Origin: Prostheceraeus crozeri
Taxonomy: Eukaryota > Platyhelminthes > Polycladida > Euryleptidae
Direction: 5' to 3'
Length of the DNA: 64,000 nucleotides
NCBI GenBank assembly: GCA_907163375.1
Contig: CAJQUW010012963.1
Coordinates: 21,066 to 85,065 of the forward strand
The notes under the pieces were generated by a model. It searched no databases. It saw only the letters and a program-made list of their open reading frames with translations, and had not been told where the DNA came from. The translations under genes and the position numbers were made by a program. Below, piece after piece: positions 46,560 to 58,509 of the stretch. Position 1 is the first letter of the stretch; each line of letters begins with the position of its first letter.

Positions 46560-47300
46560 CATTTGTTTATTTTTCAATTACAATGAAAATCATAGCTAAA
46601 CATTTGAAAGTTATCGTTATAAGTTACATTCAAATCAAGTAATACTATAATAATCAGCAAAGTCAGTCGACATGTGTCTGATTGACAATGATAGTTGTCT
46701 TTGGGAAAAAACTGTTTCGTCTACGTGTAGTTCGAACAATTGGCTGAATGAAGCGTCCTGAAAAACTGGATTTTGTCGGGCAAAAGCTGTGGAGTGGATG
46801 TTGAGGGTTATTAGAGGCAATTAACATCAGTTGCATTGACGCGCTTTGTCTGCGCGACCTCATGGTCCGGAAAACAGGAGCTATGACAATTCTCACCACA
46901 CATGATGTGGTGGGCTCAACGCTGAATTCTCTCGAGTAGTTCTTCATCCTTGGCTAGAGGGCCAACTAATACGGGAGAGCAGTATTCAATTATGGACAGA
47001 ATGAGGCCATGGTAGATGCTCATCAGATTTCTGTGATCTAGAAAATGCTTGAGGATTCGCAAGGCGTATAGGCAAGGTAAAGACCAAGAATTTTCATTTC
47101 AGAAACCAGCGTCAATTCGTCAAGAGTAGGCAAATGTGCATGAGGAGTTCTTGGGATCCAGAGCTGTTTGCATTTGTGAGAATTAAGTTGGAGACCCACA
47201 GATGACAACCAAGTCATCATATTATTGTGCTCATCAATGCACGCTTGAACAGATCTATCTGTTATTGGCACAACAAGAGTGCAGTCATCAATATATTTTA
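46560..47300 (-). pseudogene. LINE reverse transcriptase C-terminal half, decayed
   Basis: Read leftwards: DCTLVVPITDRSVQACIDEH (the sequence just after the catalytic YxDD), NNMMTWLSSVGLQLNSHKCK and EMKILGLYLAY; then in another frame MSIYHGLILSIIEYCSPVLV and GPLAKDEELLERIQR followed by a stop; then GRFIQPIVRTTRRRNSFFPK near 46,720 at the C-terminus. At least three frame changes are needed. The C-terminal motif RFIQP..RTTRR.NSFFP is typical of the same CR1-like group as the 41.5 kb copy. A pyrimidine-rich/T-rich stretch at 46,535-46,560 may correspond to the tail. Confidence 0.65.
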
Positions 47301-48049
47301 CGAATTATACCAATTTTGTCAAAACACACATCAATCGAAAGGGCATTTCAAGGAGATTCGGAAAAACAGCACTCTTTTGATGTTTAAGGTCATCCCCGGG
47401 TTGAGGCGGAGGTCAAAGGTCAAGGAACGCCATTTTTCAACAAATTTACATTAGATTGCTATTTGAAATGGAAAAAACAACAAAAACTAATAAACCATAC
47501 ACTAATCGACAAATCTGATCAAGATGGTTTATGAAATGATGATTGTGAATCGTCATGAGATTTTATTGTCGGTCAAAAGTCAAATAACTTAAACTTTCAG
47601 TTCAGCTAGAATCGCACTAAAATTCATTTTCTGAAATATGACTGGTTGTCTCATGCTGAAGTAAGTAACTAAGTGACTGTTTTCCGATATGTCATGTGTT
47701 AAAAAATCTTCAATGTACATCAGATGCAGAACTAGAAAAAACGAAAATATAAGAATCATGTTTTGAACGTTTTGAATTTCAAACATGCATACTTTATATA
47801 CAGATAATTTCAAATTCAAAAAATACATTCCTGAATATCATTATGTTGACAGGAATAATACTTTTGTGCAATCTCAGCCTATTTCATCAACAAGTGATGC
47901 CGCAATATACATTCGAGGTGAAGATACCGAAATCATCAAAATATTCCAAATATTCAAATTTCAAAATAGATCTCACTCCAGAAGTTTAGTGCCAAATGTA
48001 TTTTCCTTCAGTAAAAAAAGTTGCATAATACGTAGAAAGTAAGCTAGTA

Positions 48050-48322
48050 CACTGTAAACTGTAGGGTACAAAAGCTGGTTGATTTTGAATGCGAAACCGA
48101 TATACAAAAAGGAGAACATCAAGATATTCGAAAACACTATTGCTCGTGTTCATGCACTGTGAAAGCGATTGGCTTTCCTATTGGATGATAAAGATAATCC
48201 AATAGGAAAGCCAATTGCTTTCGTGGTGTATGAACACGAACAATAGTGCTTTCGTACATTTTGTTGTTCTCGTTTTGTACATTTGTTTCGTAAGTAGCTT
48301 TGGTATCGTACAGTCTACGGTG
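48050..48322. mobile_element. foldback MITE with CACTGTAAA terminus (type F)
   Basis: A 273-bp palindromic element flanked by TA (48048-48049 and 48323-48324). The left end is CACTGTAAACTGTAGGGTAC and the inverse of the right end is CACCGTAGACTGTACGATAC. The arms span nearly the whole element. In the centre they are almost perfect (TTGGCTTTCCTATTGGAT pairing with ATCCAATAGGAAAGCCAA) around a loop of about 9 bases. The sequence would extrude or be transcribed as a hairpin. No coding capacity. Confidence 0.85.
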
Positions 48323-48576
48323 TAGAAATCTGGTGACCATAGCTTGCTTGGTTTGGTTTAAAAGATATTCAAAAAGTCGCATGGAGGCAAAAAACGCTCC
48401 TTCGTCCCCAGTGGGTCGACGGTTAAGAAAATAGCTCCTCTCCCCTGAGAAGGTGTTCGGAACAAAGCTCACCTACATATGTATCTGCTGGTGTACACTA
48501 ATTTCCAGGTTATTTGGGACACGAAATGCATTTATCAGACATTTCCAGCATGCCGTTCTGGAAAATTTCGCACCAA

Positions 48577-49248
48577 TTCATATACGAGGCCTATTCGTCC
48601 TCATTCGTATGTCTTTCGCATGTAGAGCTTAAAAGTCACATAGCAAAAAATTGCATGTATTATAGACTACTGTCAAATAACTTTTCAGTAATATCAGTCG
48701 TGAATATTTCTTTTTGATGGTGTGATATTTAACTAGATTAGATTTATTGTGAAAATTATGGTGTATGTCATCGCTGCTACCTGCTTAGTAACATTTGCAG
48801 GACTCTTAGTTAACTCTAATTTATGACCCAAGTTGATAAACATCAATTCATTCAAATGATATTTTTCGTGCAATCATGTTGACTTATATATCTCAAACAA
48901 CAATTTTTGCGTTCAATAGTTATATTGTGCTTTTATTTCGGATTGATAATATGCTTAATTCCGAAATTAAATAATGCGTAATTGTTGATGGTTGAATATT
49001 TATTGAGTATTCATGAAATGCCTTAGACTTACATGTATTAAAATCGAATTCAGTATTGAAAGTTTGACTCTTAAATGTCATTATCTCACTACTTACAATA
49101 CAGTAGTAACTACCATGCAGCATTAGTGTGATGTTTATTGACAAGGATTTAAATCATGCGAAAAGCACACAAATATGAACAAAAATATACCAAAATAAAA
49201 TTTGGTGTGCATCCTTCGTATCTGAATGGTATCGAGCGATTTACAGTG
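48577..49248. mobile_element. CACTGTAAA-ended element type B, 5'-truncated copy
   Basis: From ATATACGAG near 48,581 to the terminus CGAGCGATTTACAGTG at 49248, the sequence is homologous to 15,205-15,978. Shared landmarks are GTCACATAGCAAAAAA, TTTAACTAGAT, AAAATCGAATTCAGTATTGA and TCATTATCTCACTACTT. The left portion is missing. The base pair after the right end is TG, not TA. Confidence 0.75.
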
Positions 49249-49254
49249 TGGTTA

Positions 49255-50034
49255 CGTATTGCCGGTCGGTCACAGTTAAATTCAAATTTTCAGCTGAATG
49301 ACTGATAAGTATTCACTGAATTGATAAATGATCACAATAATTGAGTTCACTGCTGCGGATCAACGATGAATGGCGTTACCGGAAGCTACATCTCAGCTTC
49401 CAGAGGCATGTGGAGAAGATAGATGCCTTTAAAGAATGAAAAGTGCGAAAATGGATCTCTCGAATCTTGAGGGGAGCTAAACAGTTGATCTTTTTCGTTT
49501 CGGAAGACCGCTCGCTTCATTATTTCCTAAGACGTTGAAGATTGTGGAGGAGAAAATGTCTTCTCATCGTCGATCGACATACGAAAAATTATCCTGACAA
49601 ATCCGTCCACAGAATTCGCACCGAGGAACTCAAAATACATTTCTCGTGAACTTCGATTTCTGAAGAAAATCTTCACCTTGAGCGCGATGGTGCACTTAAA
49701 GATATGTGACCTAGGGTTGACTATGCGGCAATATCGTTGGATAGCCAGCGAATACATATATTTGAATTTGCTTGTGAATAATGCTTTTCTAACCGAAAAT
49801 ATACACTTCAGTACTGCGCAATTGATTTGTTAGGTAGTAACAGATATGCATCCGCATATGTTCATTTTAGTCTAACCTCGATTGTGTCTGGAGCTTGTTT
49901 TCTGATAAACGAAAGACACTGATGTGCTGTCTCGCTACAACATGAATGCTACTAGCATTCTGTCAATAGTAGTAGGAGAACTAGCTGTCGATATCACTTA
50001 GAGATGACTTTTGCCTTCACTCGCATTTCTTTTG
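49255..50034. other. non-coding stretch, nothing recognised
   Basis: No gene or element ends recognised. Confidence 0.35.
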
Positions 50035-50037
50035 TAC

Positions 50038-50112
50038 TGTCAGCGTGGCCTAGTGAAGAAGGTGCGAGCTCGTCTCCACCGTGGATTTCGGGTCGATTCC
50101 TAGGTCAGACGA
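50038..50112 (+). repeat. possible tRNA-derived SINE head
   Basis: GTGGCCTAGTGAAGAAGG near 50,045 resembles a pol III A box with its flank, and GGGTCGATTCC near 50,090 resembles a B box, at a spacing of about 35 bases. The T-arm can be drawn with four of five pairs, but the acceptor ends do not pair, so it is not an intact tRNA gene. A tRNA-headed SINE with its body after 50,115 is the most likely explanation. Only one copy is visible in the window. Confidence 0.4.
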
Positions 50113-50114
50113 GT

Positions 50115-51030
50115 GCGGTCGGGGAATCAAGGGTGCTGGTGCTATTTATTGACTTAATGGGTGTCTTTCTCTTTGGATACTCAATGTACTGCGACAAACC
50201 TTTGTTGTCGTGCATTAGTATTTCAGAGACAGTATTCTGAGTATTCTTCACATATTATCATGAAAACAAATGAATGAATACCTTAACACCTGAATCAACT
50301 TCCTTGAACACTTGCACTCTACGTGATACATCTGCGATACTAAGTTATTAACAATTTCTTACCCTTTCAAAGCTGATTTCAAAAGTTGACATTCGCTAAA
50401 ACATCGTCTTAATTCAAATCTCCCATAGAGATGAACAAAAGTGACTAAGAATGAATTTCTTCTTTTTCAGGAGTTTCCCTTTGTTTCATTATCAAACAAA
50501 CTTTGTGTTCCTGTGTTTTGTCAGTATTCTAATGAAGCTGTTCTGTAAATCACATCTTCCTGCTTGATGTCATTGTTTTAAGTCTCAATATTTCATGTAC
50601 TTCAAACCTCAGAATATAATGCGTCATTCATTTCTTTCAATGTCATCAAAACTATGTTTTTTGCTTTATTTTCTACACTTTCACAAAATTTCTTTAGTTT
50701 ATAAATTCATTCCTTAATCAGATTGAAAGAACATTGTATCTCAAAATTGGGCAGTGAATGTAAATTATGCAATTTCCTTATTGCACAATTAATGACGGAG
50801 ATATTTTCAAAAGTTCGCATGTTTTTCCAATAAATCGGCATGCCTCATATAGCCATCAGCCACATGGCATCATGTTACAGTTCAGCAATAATTGCAGCAT
50901 AATCGCTAGCGGAGTTTGCCGCCGACCGTTCGCGAATTTGCCCTGTATGCCGCCTTTTGCTTTTGACTGTTATTTTCGCTAGTTATCCCTGTCTTATTCT
51001 GCTGTCGAGGCTACATTTTGTTCCTCACCT
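50115..51030. other. non-coding stretch, nothing recognised
   Basis: Possible SINE body just after 50,115; otherwise no features. Confidence 0.35.
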
Positions 51031-51035
51031 CCTTA

Positions 51036-51860
51036 CCTATAGAGTAGGCATATATAGGTAGAGTGTCGACTCATAAAAGTATCTGTATACAGTGAAAATT
51101 TTTATATCAAAAGATTCAGTTTTTGCCGAGATTGCGTTCCTGCTGTCCAAAAGATTATTCAAGCAGTTTTTAAAAAGCTGAAATTATGCAAATTTATATA
51201 CTACCGACATGAAGCTTCTTTTTAAGTAGTTTGAAACAAGTTGGATATCAAAAGGAATGAATATTTGCTAATGCGCATCCTAACTAATCGGAAATTAAGC
51301 TGATTATCAAGGGAATTTCATGATCCGCATTATATTAGAAGTTCTCACAAAAAATCGCGATATTATTTGTGCTTTCTTGGCCAAAATTTTGAGTTTTTGA
51401 TTCAATTTTCATCGGCATGATTTTATGATTCACTAATTTCATGTTTCATTTTTTTGATTCTGAATAGTGATGTGGACTCATTTATATCTTTTGAAGTTAG
51501 CTGAATTCATTGTCTTTGATTAAGTTATTTTGCCCTGCCAGAGGCAGGTTCCTTATGATCACGCTTAAGAAATTACATTCTTGAGGTTGAGCACGAAAGT
51601 AGCAACCTATTGCAATACTAGTTTAACAAACATTGCCTCTGCAAGGCTGTCATGACACGGAGGATCTGTAAAATGCAATCATCCCTTCTGCATTACTATC
51701 ATTCCGTAGTTATTTCTTCAAAACTTAAAAAATTTGCATATCTCGCTTTTGGTAGCAATACCCCCTTGAGTTCATTTAATAAAATCGAAAGTGTATACAC
51801 ATTGGGGATGTAATAAATGCGGAGTTACCAGTCTACCTAATATACTTACTGTATGTCCTT
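51036..51860. repeat. dispersed repeat R, copy 2
   Basis: A longer relative of 4300-4680. It begins near GCATATATAGGTAGAGTGTC and ends CTACCTAATATACTTACTGT. Shared interior landmarks are ATCCCTTCTG, AATTTGCATATCTC and TCATTTAATAAAATCGAAA. The left terminal motif AGTAGGCA...GAGTGTCGACTC also occurs as a fragment just after the MITE at 44,370. Confidence 0.5.
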
Positions 51861-52487
51861 ACCATTGTTCACATCTGGCCAAGCTATCCAACAAATAGAA
51901 GTGTAGACTGACTTTGATAATGGTTTCAGAGTGTAGAATCTGTTTTTATCAATTTGCATAACATCTCCTGACAATCAATAATTTGCAACAATGACAAATA
52001 TTTGAATCATTTCATAGTATTTACTGCGGGATTTATGGAAAATAAATACTTTTTTAGTTCAAGCTTTTATGAATTTAGAAAATTGCCTTTTGACATATCA
52101 GACTGAGCATGCAATGTATTTTCACATAAAGGTGATACACAAACATTGCTACCTACTGCTAATCAGTTACTATAATGTTCACTATTTCGTCGATTGATGA
52201 AAATTCAGCTCAAATTAGCAAACAATTATAGCAACTTACTCGCCACTTGCCACTTTCAGATTTTCACATTTCTATGAAAGTAAATTCGACTTTCACATCA
52301 TGCGATAATTTTATTAGAAAATTGAGTAAAAAATTCATTTAGCCACAAAACCGCTAACTCACCAGACCAGATAATCTCTTGAAAATTGGCGATCGACATT
52401 CCCATAGGGATGCTCATATGCATATGCGTAATATATATATATACACGTATATATATATATATATTGGTGAACAATGCCCGTAAATTT
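51861..52487. other. non-coding stretch with TA-rich microsatellite
   Basis: TA repeats interrupted by ACACG run from about 52,427 to 52,464, directly before the Penelope pseudo-LTR. No gene recognised. Confidence 0.45.
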
Positions 52488-52795
52488 GATAAATCAAAAC
52501 GAATTGATTTGTGATGCACTACATGTTTCAGCATGTGCACATGCCATCTTCAGGTGAACAAAAGACTGTTTGACATTTAATCACTTAAATACAAAATCGA
52601 GACATATCGGATGATGATCACTTTTCATACAATTCAACATTTATGGCGTCACGTTGTCTGGTCTCTTGCGTCAAGTCAAACAATAAAAGCAGTGAAATAC
52701 AATAAAACAATAAAACTATTTACAGCTATTTACAGATTCAGGCATAGAGATATGGAGCTTCCCCGTTCATTCATCAGGTGGTCAATATTTTTTTT
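52488..52795 (-). repeat. PLE-1 pseudo-LTR, 5' inverted copy
   Basis: About 308 bp, the inverse of 60886-61209 and nearly identical to it, running from GATAAATCAAAACGAATTG to GTTCATTCATCAGGTGGTC. Penelope-like elements are commonly flanked by such copies, with the upstream one inverted. A hammerhead ribozyme lies inside on the minus strand. Confidence 0.85.
52508..52562 (-). ncRNA. hammerhead ribozyme (type I), inverted PLE-1 copy
   Basis: Sequence identical, on the minus strand, to the motif at 61131-61185: core CUGAAGA, stem II GCAUG/CAUGC, GAAA box, two-base-pair stem III and a GUA cleavage triplet, with stem I closed by UUUGU/ACAAA. Its preservation in both pseudo-LTRs suggests copying by the element and not chance. 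Confidence 0.7.
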
Positions 52796-52887
52796 GTCAA
52801 AGGTCACCAATCTTCCAAAAATTGGAAAATGGTCAGTTTGATGTGAAGAATTTTTGATTAAGAGTGGCCATTCCTGTAAATATTTAT

Positions 52888-52985
52888 GAATATGATATGC
52901 CGCTGGCTAAATCAGGAATCAAAAAATCTTGAAGTCGATATTTCGGTATTCTTCTTCAGGACCAAATAGCAACTGATAACAGAAA
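52888..52985 (-). repeat. PLE-2 pseudo-LTR, 3' copy
   Basis: The inverse of 54241-54333 (TTGCTATTTGGTCCTGAAGA, TCGACTTCAAGATTTTTTGA, GATTTAGCCAGCGGCATATC). It lies downstream of the minus-strand PLE-2 reverse transcriptase and in the same sense as it. It contains the hammerhead-like core at 52933-52963 (minus). Confidence 0.75.
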
Positions 52986-53199
52986 CAAGGTGAGAGATTC
53001 ACACAGTCAGCTAATACAACTCAAGACGTACACAAGCTATCGATCAAAGACATCAGAATAATCAGAAACACAGAAAATAAAATACCAACTATTTATAGAA
53101 GATGACATAAATTACTCATAAAAAAATTTCACCAGAACAACCATTTACCAGGGAACTGAAATTGTCACGGATATGAAGACTTTCCAAGGACAATCTTCC

Positions 53200-54187
53200 A
53201 CTTAAAACACAGGTCTGGAAAACTGTGATGCTCATTTGTCACATGTTGGTAGAAGGATGATGATGATGTTGCTCTTTGATTCTTGTTTTGATGGTGAACA
53301 TGAGAGTTCATACACTATAGCAACTTTGAGGGAACTCTGCTTTTTCAAATCACACCAGGTTTACAAATTGGTCTTTCTCTTCTCCCTCTCCAACGCTAAG
53401 GGGACGTTCTGTGTCGAAGATGATTCTAATCCCATTTACACACCACTTTTCCAGGCAAGTTTCATTATCTCATGCTTGCTTTGCTCATGGACGTATGGCA
53501 GTTTGATGAAAGTCACTGGGTCACTATCTTCTTGATTCTTCTGTTGTGGCTCATTATCAAAACACCTTTCAATCCATCTTCTCGGATAGCCATTCGCCAT
53601 ACACAGCTTCCGTAGCCGACCTTTGGATGCTTGGAGTTGAGACTGGTTGCCCTCCAATTTTCATTTGTCAAGAACTTGCCGGCACATGCGATGAAAACGG
53701 TAGGCACGCATCACTATGCAAAGGTTCACATATAAAGAGAATATAAAATCTCGGTCTCACTGCACCATTTCACCGTTGTATCCAAAAATGGCAAACTGTT
53801 CTCTACAGCCTCTTCCAATGTGAAAACCATACAACTGTGTGCATTGTTTGCGACGGTGAGAATATCCATACCCGAACTATAAATGATAAACACATCATCA
53901 ACATAACGGACCCAAAACATGATATCAGCATTATCAGTTATGATTTTACGCTCAACAAAGTGCAGCCAAAGCTGTGCAGCATTATTGGCGATACCCATTC
54001 TGTCCAATATGTAAACATCTTCAGTTGTTGCCATCAGCAAGATCTCAACTAAGTCACTAACCAACAGATAAGGGAAAATAGAGTCATCTCGATGTGAATC
54101 AAAAAAAGATTCCACACAGGTCACAAGATCAAGCTCTGTTTCAGATTGAATGGGTATACTGCCATATAGATTCACCACATCCAGAGA
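53200..54187 (-). pseudogene. PLE-2 reverse transcriptase fragment
   Basis: The 150-codon frame 54178-53726 reads MVNLYGSIPI, then MATTEDVYILDRMGIANNAA, MFWVRYVDDVFIIYSSGMDI and EEAVENSLPFLDTTV. VRYVDDVFII is the catalytic palm motif of Penelope-type enzymes, and the SLPFLDTTV box follows at the expected distance. Downstream, in other frames, the thumb and linker are legible (KGRLRKLCMANGYPRRWIER near 53,600; FIKLPYVHEQSKHEIMKLAW near 53,480). A GIY-YIG domain is not visible. Multiple stops and frame changes. It is inserted, opposite in orientation, inside PLE-1. Confidence 0.75.
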
Positions 54188-54240
54188 TCCGAACGAAAAA
54201 CTGTTGCCGTTTTACAACGGCTATCTATCCGTTTTACTGT

Positions 54241-54333
54241 TGTTATCAGTTGCTATTTGGTCCTGAAGAAGAATACCGAAATATCGACTTCAAGATTTTT
54301 TGATTCCTGATTTAGCCAGCGGCATATCATATT
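54241..54333 (+). repeat. PLE-2 pseudo-LTR, 5' inverted copy
   Basis: The upstream, inverted partner of 52888-52985. Together they delimit PLE-2 at about 52888-54333. The next base begins PLE-1 coding sequence. A hammerhead-like core lies at 54260-54290. Confidence 0.75.
54260..54290 (+). ncRNA. hammerhead-like core, PLE-2 pseudo-LTR
   Basis: GGUC, CUGAAGA, an 8-base segment, GAAA, UAUC, GACU. GGUC and GACU form a four-pair stem I, and the invariant CUGAAGA and GAAA boxes are in place with an AUC triplet after a minimal stem III. Stem II (AGAAUACC) hardly pairs, so this may be decayed. The same core is present in the other pseudo-LTR at 52933-52963 (minus). Confidence 0.4.
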
Positions 54334-54818
54334 CGTGAAGAATTTGTTCACCAGTATCCCGGTCGACGATACTATTAATCATATCATTTCCATGATATCT
54401 GAAGATGAAATTCCAATCGGAAAGCGGGCCTTGCGTGAGCTTTTAAAATTGGCATGCAACATTTTATTTTCTTTCGACAACGAACTCTATCTACAAGTGG
54501 ATGGGATGTCCATGGGCTCATGTCTCGCCCCAACGATGGCTTCTTTCGCCATGGATATGCTTGAAAAACAACTGAACAAGTTTTCTGGTTCAGCCCCTGT
54601 CTTTTACAAAAGATATGTGGATGATATCTTCTGCATTTTCGAAGCCGACGCTATATTCATGCTTTTCATTCTTTTTTAAATGATCTGCATTCTGACATTG
54701 ATTTTACTTTCGAAGAAGAGGTCAATCATAATCTTGAATTTCTTGACACCATTGTCACCAGAGCTGATGATGATGGTTTCCATACTGCCTGGCAGCTGAA
54801 AGAAACCAATACCGGTAT

Positions 54819-55079
54819 TGTTATGAGTGATGACTTATTTGTGCCTTATCTTATTTTCCTTACTCATCAACATAGCTATGTGCATGTATGGGCAAGTAGC
54901 TATAGCACATTCTATGTATGTTTTTGTGGAGTTGAGCAGTAACTCATCTCTATGTATATGCACTTAAATGGCTACATGATTTTCATCTTGAACGATGTAG
55001 AGAGTTTAAATTTGTATTTGTATTCAGTTGCAAAATATACTTGCTTGGGACAAGAGGGACTTCTGGGGACAACGCAACA
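54819..55079 (+). repeat. gypsy 5' LTR
   Basis: 261 bp, TGTTATGAGTGATG...GGACAACGCAACA, bounded on the left by GGTAT. It differs from the 3' LTR by one base (54890). Confidence 0.95.
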
Positions 55080-55080
55080 A

Positions 55081-55092
55081 TGGTGTCAGAAG
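55081..55092 (+). promoter_or_regulatory. gypsy primer-binding site
   Basis: TGGTGTCAGAAG directly follows the 5' LTR after one spacer base. TGG complements the universal tRNA CCA end. The priming tRNA is not identified here. Confidence 0.7.
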
Positions 55093-58000
55093 AATTTGAA
55101 TAATGAACTCAAAGAAGCCAAAGTTATTTACCAAAGTAAGCATAAATGTTAATGCAATTTTCTAGGGTGCATGTACCTCCACTGACCCCATTGACAGTCC
55201 GCTTATTCGATGCTGATCATTAATTAGTGCTATTAAAATTAAACATTATGTCTGATAAAGATATTTTGTGTTTAGAAGATGCTGAAAAATGTAGATGTTG
55301 GCTGCTTTCTTTTGAGGCTTATTGCCGAACAAAAAATATAGAAGAAAAAGTCACAGAAGACGGGACATTTACCATAACAGATGTGTTTTTAGAAAAATGT
55401 GGCACTAAATCTTTGATTAAGCTTATATCAATGTTTCCCAATAAAGAGATTGAAAAAGTCGATTTCAAAACTATAAAAAAGACAATACTAGAATATATTG
55501 AGCCGAGAAATAGGTTAATTATTGCTGATAGAACGAACTTCTTACAAATTGCGCAAGAGTCTGGGGAAACAGAGATAGATTTCTTAAATCGTCTGAACGA
55601 AGCGTCGGTTTATTGTAAATGGGATTGGCTGAAAGCTGAGAAACCTAGTGATGAATTAATAAAATTAAGATTTATTGCAGGGTTAAAAGATGAGCAACTA
55701 AAATTCAAAATATTAGAAAAGCTGCAAATTTCACCAGCAATGGCCATATCAGAAATTATTGACTTTTGTCAAATAAATACTCAGTTATCGGACTTTATCA
55801 AACGAAAGGATATTCCACAAAACGATAACATTAAAACAGAAAGCTTTTACGTTGCTAAACATAAACGGAATCCTAAGAATAATAAAACATGTTCTAAGTG
55901 TGGCACACAACATAAGTATCGAGAATGTCCGGCTTATGGAAAAAAGTGCAACAAATGTGAACGATTTAATCACTTTTCTAAATGCTGTAAAAGTGGAAAT
56001 AATTTCAAAAACTTTACCAGTAATAAAAAATTCAAATCTAAGAAAATGGTTGATAATTTCACACATAATGTCGATGTTTTCTCGTTAACTAATTCGAATG
56101 AGGCTGTCTATGAAGAATATTTCATTAATGATCATCTTTTAAGATTTCAACTCGACACGGGTGCAGGAATAAGTATTTTATCAGAAAATCAATGGATTAA
56201 GTTAGGTTCACCTACTTTAGCTACAACGACTGTTATTCCTACAAATTATGATGAGTCTCAAATGACAACTTTAGGAGAAATAGACGTTGATTTGCGAAAG
56301 AAGGATAGTGAAAAGACCTTAGTTGTTACATTCCTTGTAATAAAGTCAAATAAATCGTATGGTCTTCTTGGACGAAATGCCTTAGATATGCAGCACAGTA
56401 ATATCGAAACTTTAACTGTTGAAGTTCAAGAACTTCCGGCTATAAAGAATTTCAAAGCTAAGATTGTCTTGAATGATGACAACCAACAAATGAAATTTTG
56501 TCCAGCGCGTCCCGTACCTGTACATTTACGTGAACTACTAGATCAGGAAATTATAAATCTGGAAAATCAAGGTATAATTTCTCCCATTACGCATGCAAAA
56601 ATGGCAAGTCCTGTCGTTTGGGTTAAGAAGGAAAATGGTAAATTTAGAATGTGTGTTGACTTTAAAGCAACACTAAATAAACATATTCAATCCGATTCCT
56701 ACCCTTTACCTTCTATTGAGAATATTTTCACAAAAATAGGTAACTCAGCATATTTCGCTAAGATTGACCTTAAATCTGCATATTGGCAGATAGCTTTGGA
56801 TGAGGAATCGAAACAATTTTCCGTGATTAATACTCATAAAGGACTTTACACTGTGAATAGATTAATAATGGGTATGAAAAATGCAAGTTCAATTTTCCAG
56901 CGTTGTCTAGAACAAATTTTAAAAGGCATTATTGGTGTGGTTATATATCAAGATGATATAATGATTTGTGCCGAGTCAGAAGGACAATTAAGACGCCGAC
57001 TTAAACAAGTACGTAGACGGTTAAAAGATCATCAAGTTACTCTAAATAGTGAAAAATGTATTGAGTCATCTCAATCGTTGAAATTTCTTGGATTCATTTT
57101 TAGTAGAGAAGGCATTAAACCTGATCGTTCATTAGTAACTAAGATTGAAGATGCTCAGAAACCTAAAACAAGCAAAGACCTTATGAGTTTCCTTGGCTTA
57201 GCTAATTATTACGGGAGATTCATAGATAAATTTGCTGAAATATGCGCACCTCTACAAGAAGCCATAGATAAAAACGATAAGAAGAATATAAAATGGAATG
57301 ACATTTGTGAAAGAAATTTTCTTATTCTTAAAAAGAAATTAGTATCTTCTCCTGTGTTACAACCATTCTCTCTGTCAAAAGAATCCGTTCTTACAGTAGA
57401 TGCTTCGTGTTCTTCAGTTGGTGGTGCTTTGTCACAAGACGGACATCCGAATTTGTATATTTCTAGAAAACTTTCCACAGCAGAAAGAAATTATAGTAAT
57501 ATCGAACGTGAAGCTTTGGCAGTTACTTGGTGCTGTTACAGATTGCAACATTTTTTACTAGGTAAACGATTCAAAATACAGACTGATCATAAGCCGTTAG
57601 TCCACATCTTTGCTCCTAATCAAGCCTTGAAGACTGAGATTTCTCCTAGATTACTGCGGTTTTCTCTTAAAATGATGAGCTTTGACTTCGACATAACATA
57701 CATTCCTGGACAGAATAATACGATTGCTGATTATCTTTCTAGAATTCATGTACATGATGACACAAAAGTTCCTACAGTTCATTTTTCTGAACCATGTATA
57801 CCTTTGGAAACTATAAAAGATGAATATACACACGATAGATTTCTTAATAACATTAAACAGCGAATTGTCAATGGCGATTGGTCTTTTATTAGTGCGAGGG
57901 AAAAACCCTTTAAGAAGATTGCATTGCAGCTTACTGTGGACAATGGAATCATACGAAGAGGTTCAAAAGTTATTCCTCCTCAATCTCTTTATTCACAAAT

Positions 58001-58509
58001 CATAAAGATCGCTCATCAAACGCATAATGGTATGCATGCAACAGCAAAGATCATCCAACAAGAATTTTATTGGCCCGGGATGTATACGCATATCGAAGAT
58101 TACATCAAAGGATGCCAAGAATGCTCAAAAGCGAGGTTTAAAAGTCCTGATACCACTCATAAATGGCCAAAAGAAGTCCAGCCCTGGCATAGAATACACA
58201 TTGATTGGGCGTACCATCGGTTAACTGGTAATATTTTGATTATCGCAGATTCTTTCACTGGATGGTTGGAAGCCATCATATGTCCGAATAGAACTACTCA
58301 AACAGTTATCAATAACTTAAGAGCCATCTTCGCAAGATTTGGGATACCTCATGTCATTGTAAGTGACAATGCTCCGGAATTTTCGAACAACGAGTTCCAT
58401 GGTTGGATTAATAGAATTGGCAGTCGCATTCTACACACTCCTGAATATAGACCCCAATCTAATGGGTTGGCCGAACGAATGGTCAGAGTTATAAAGGATG
58501 CTCTAAAAT

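Noticed and set aside
48137-48472. 111-codon minus-strand frame
   Set aside because: Half of it is the foldback MITE arm; the rest matches nothing recognised.
50038-50112. Functional tRNA gene
   Set aside because: Acceptor ends do not pair and the T stem has a mismatch; kept only as a SINE-like candidate.
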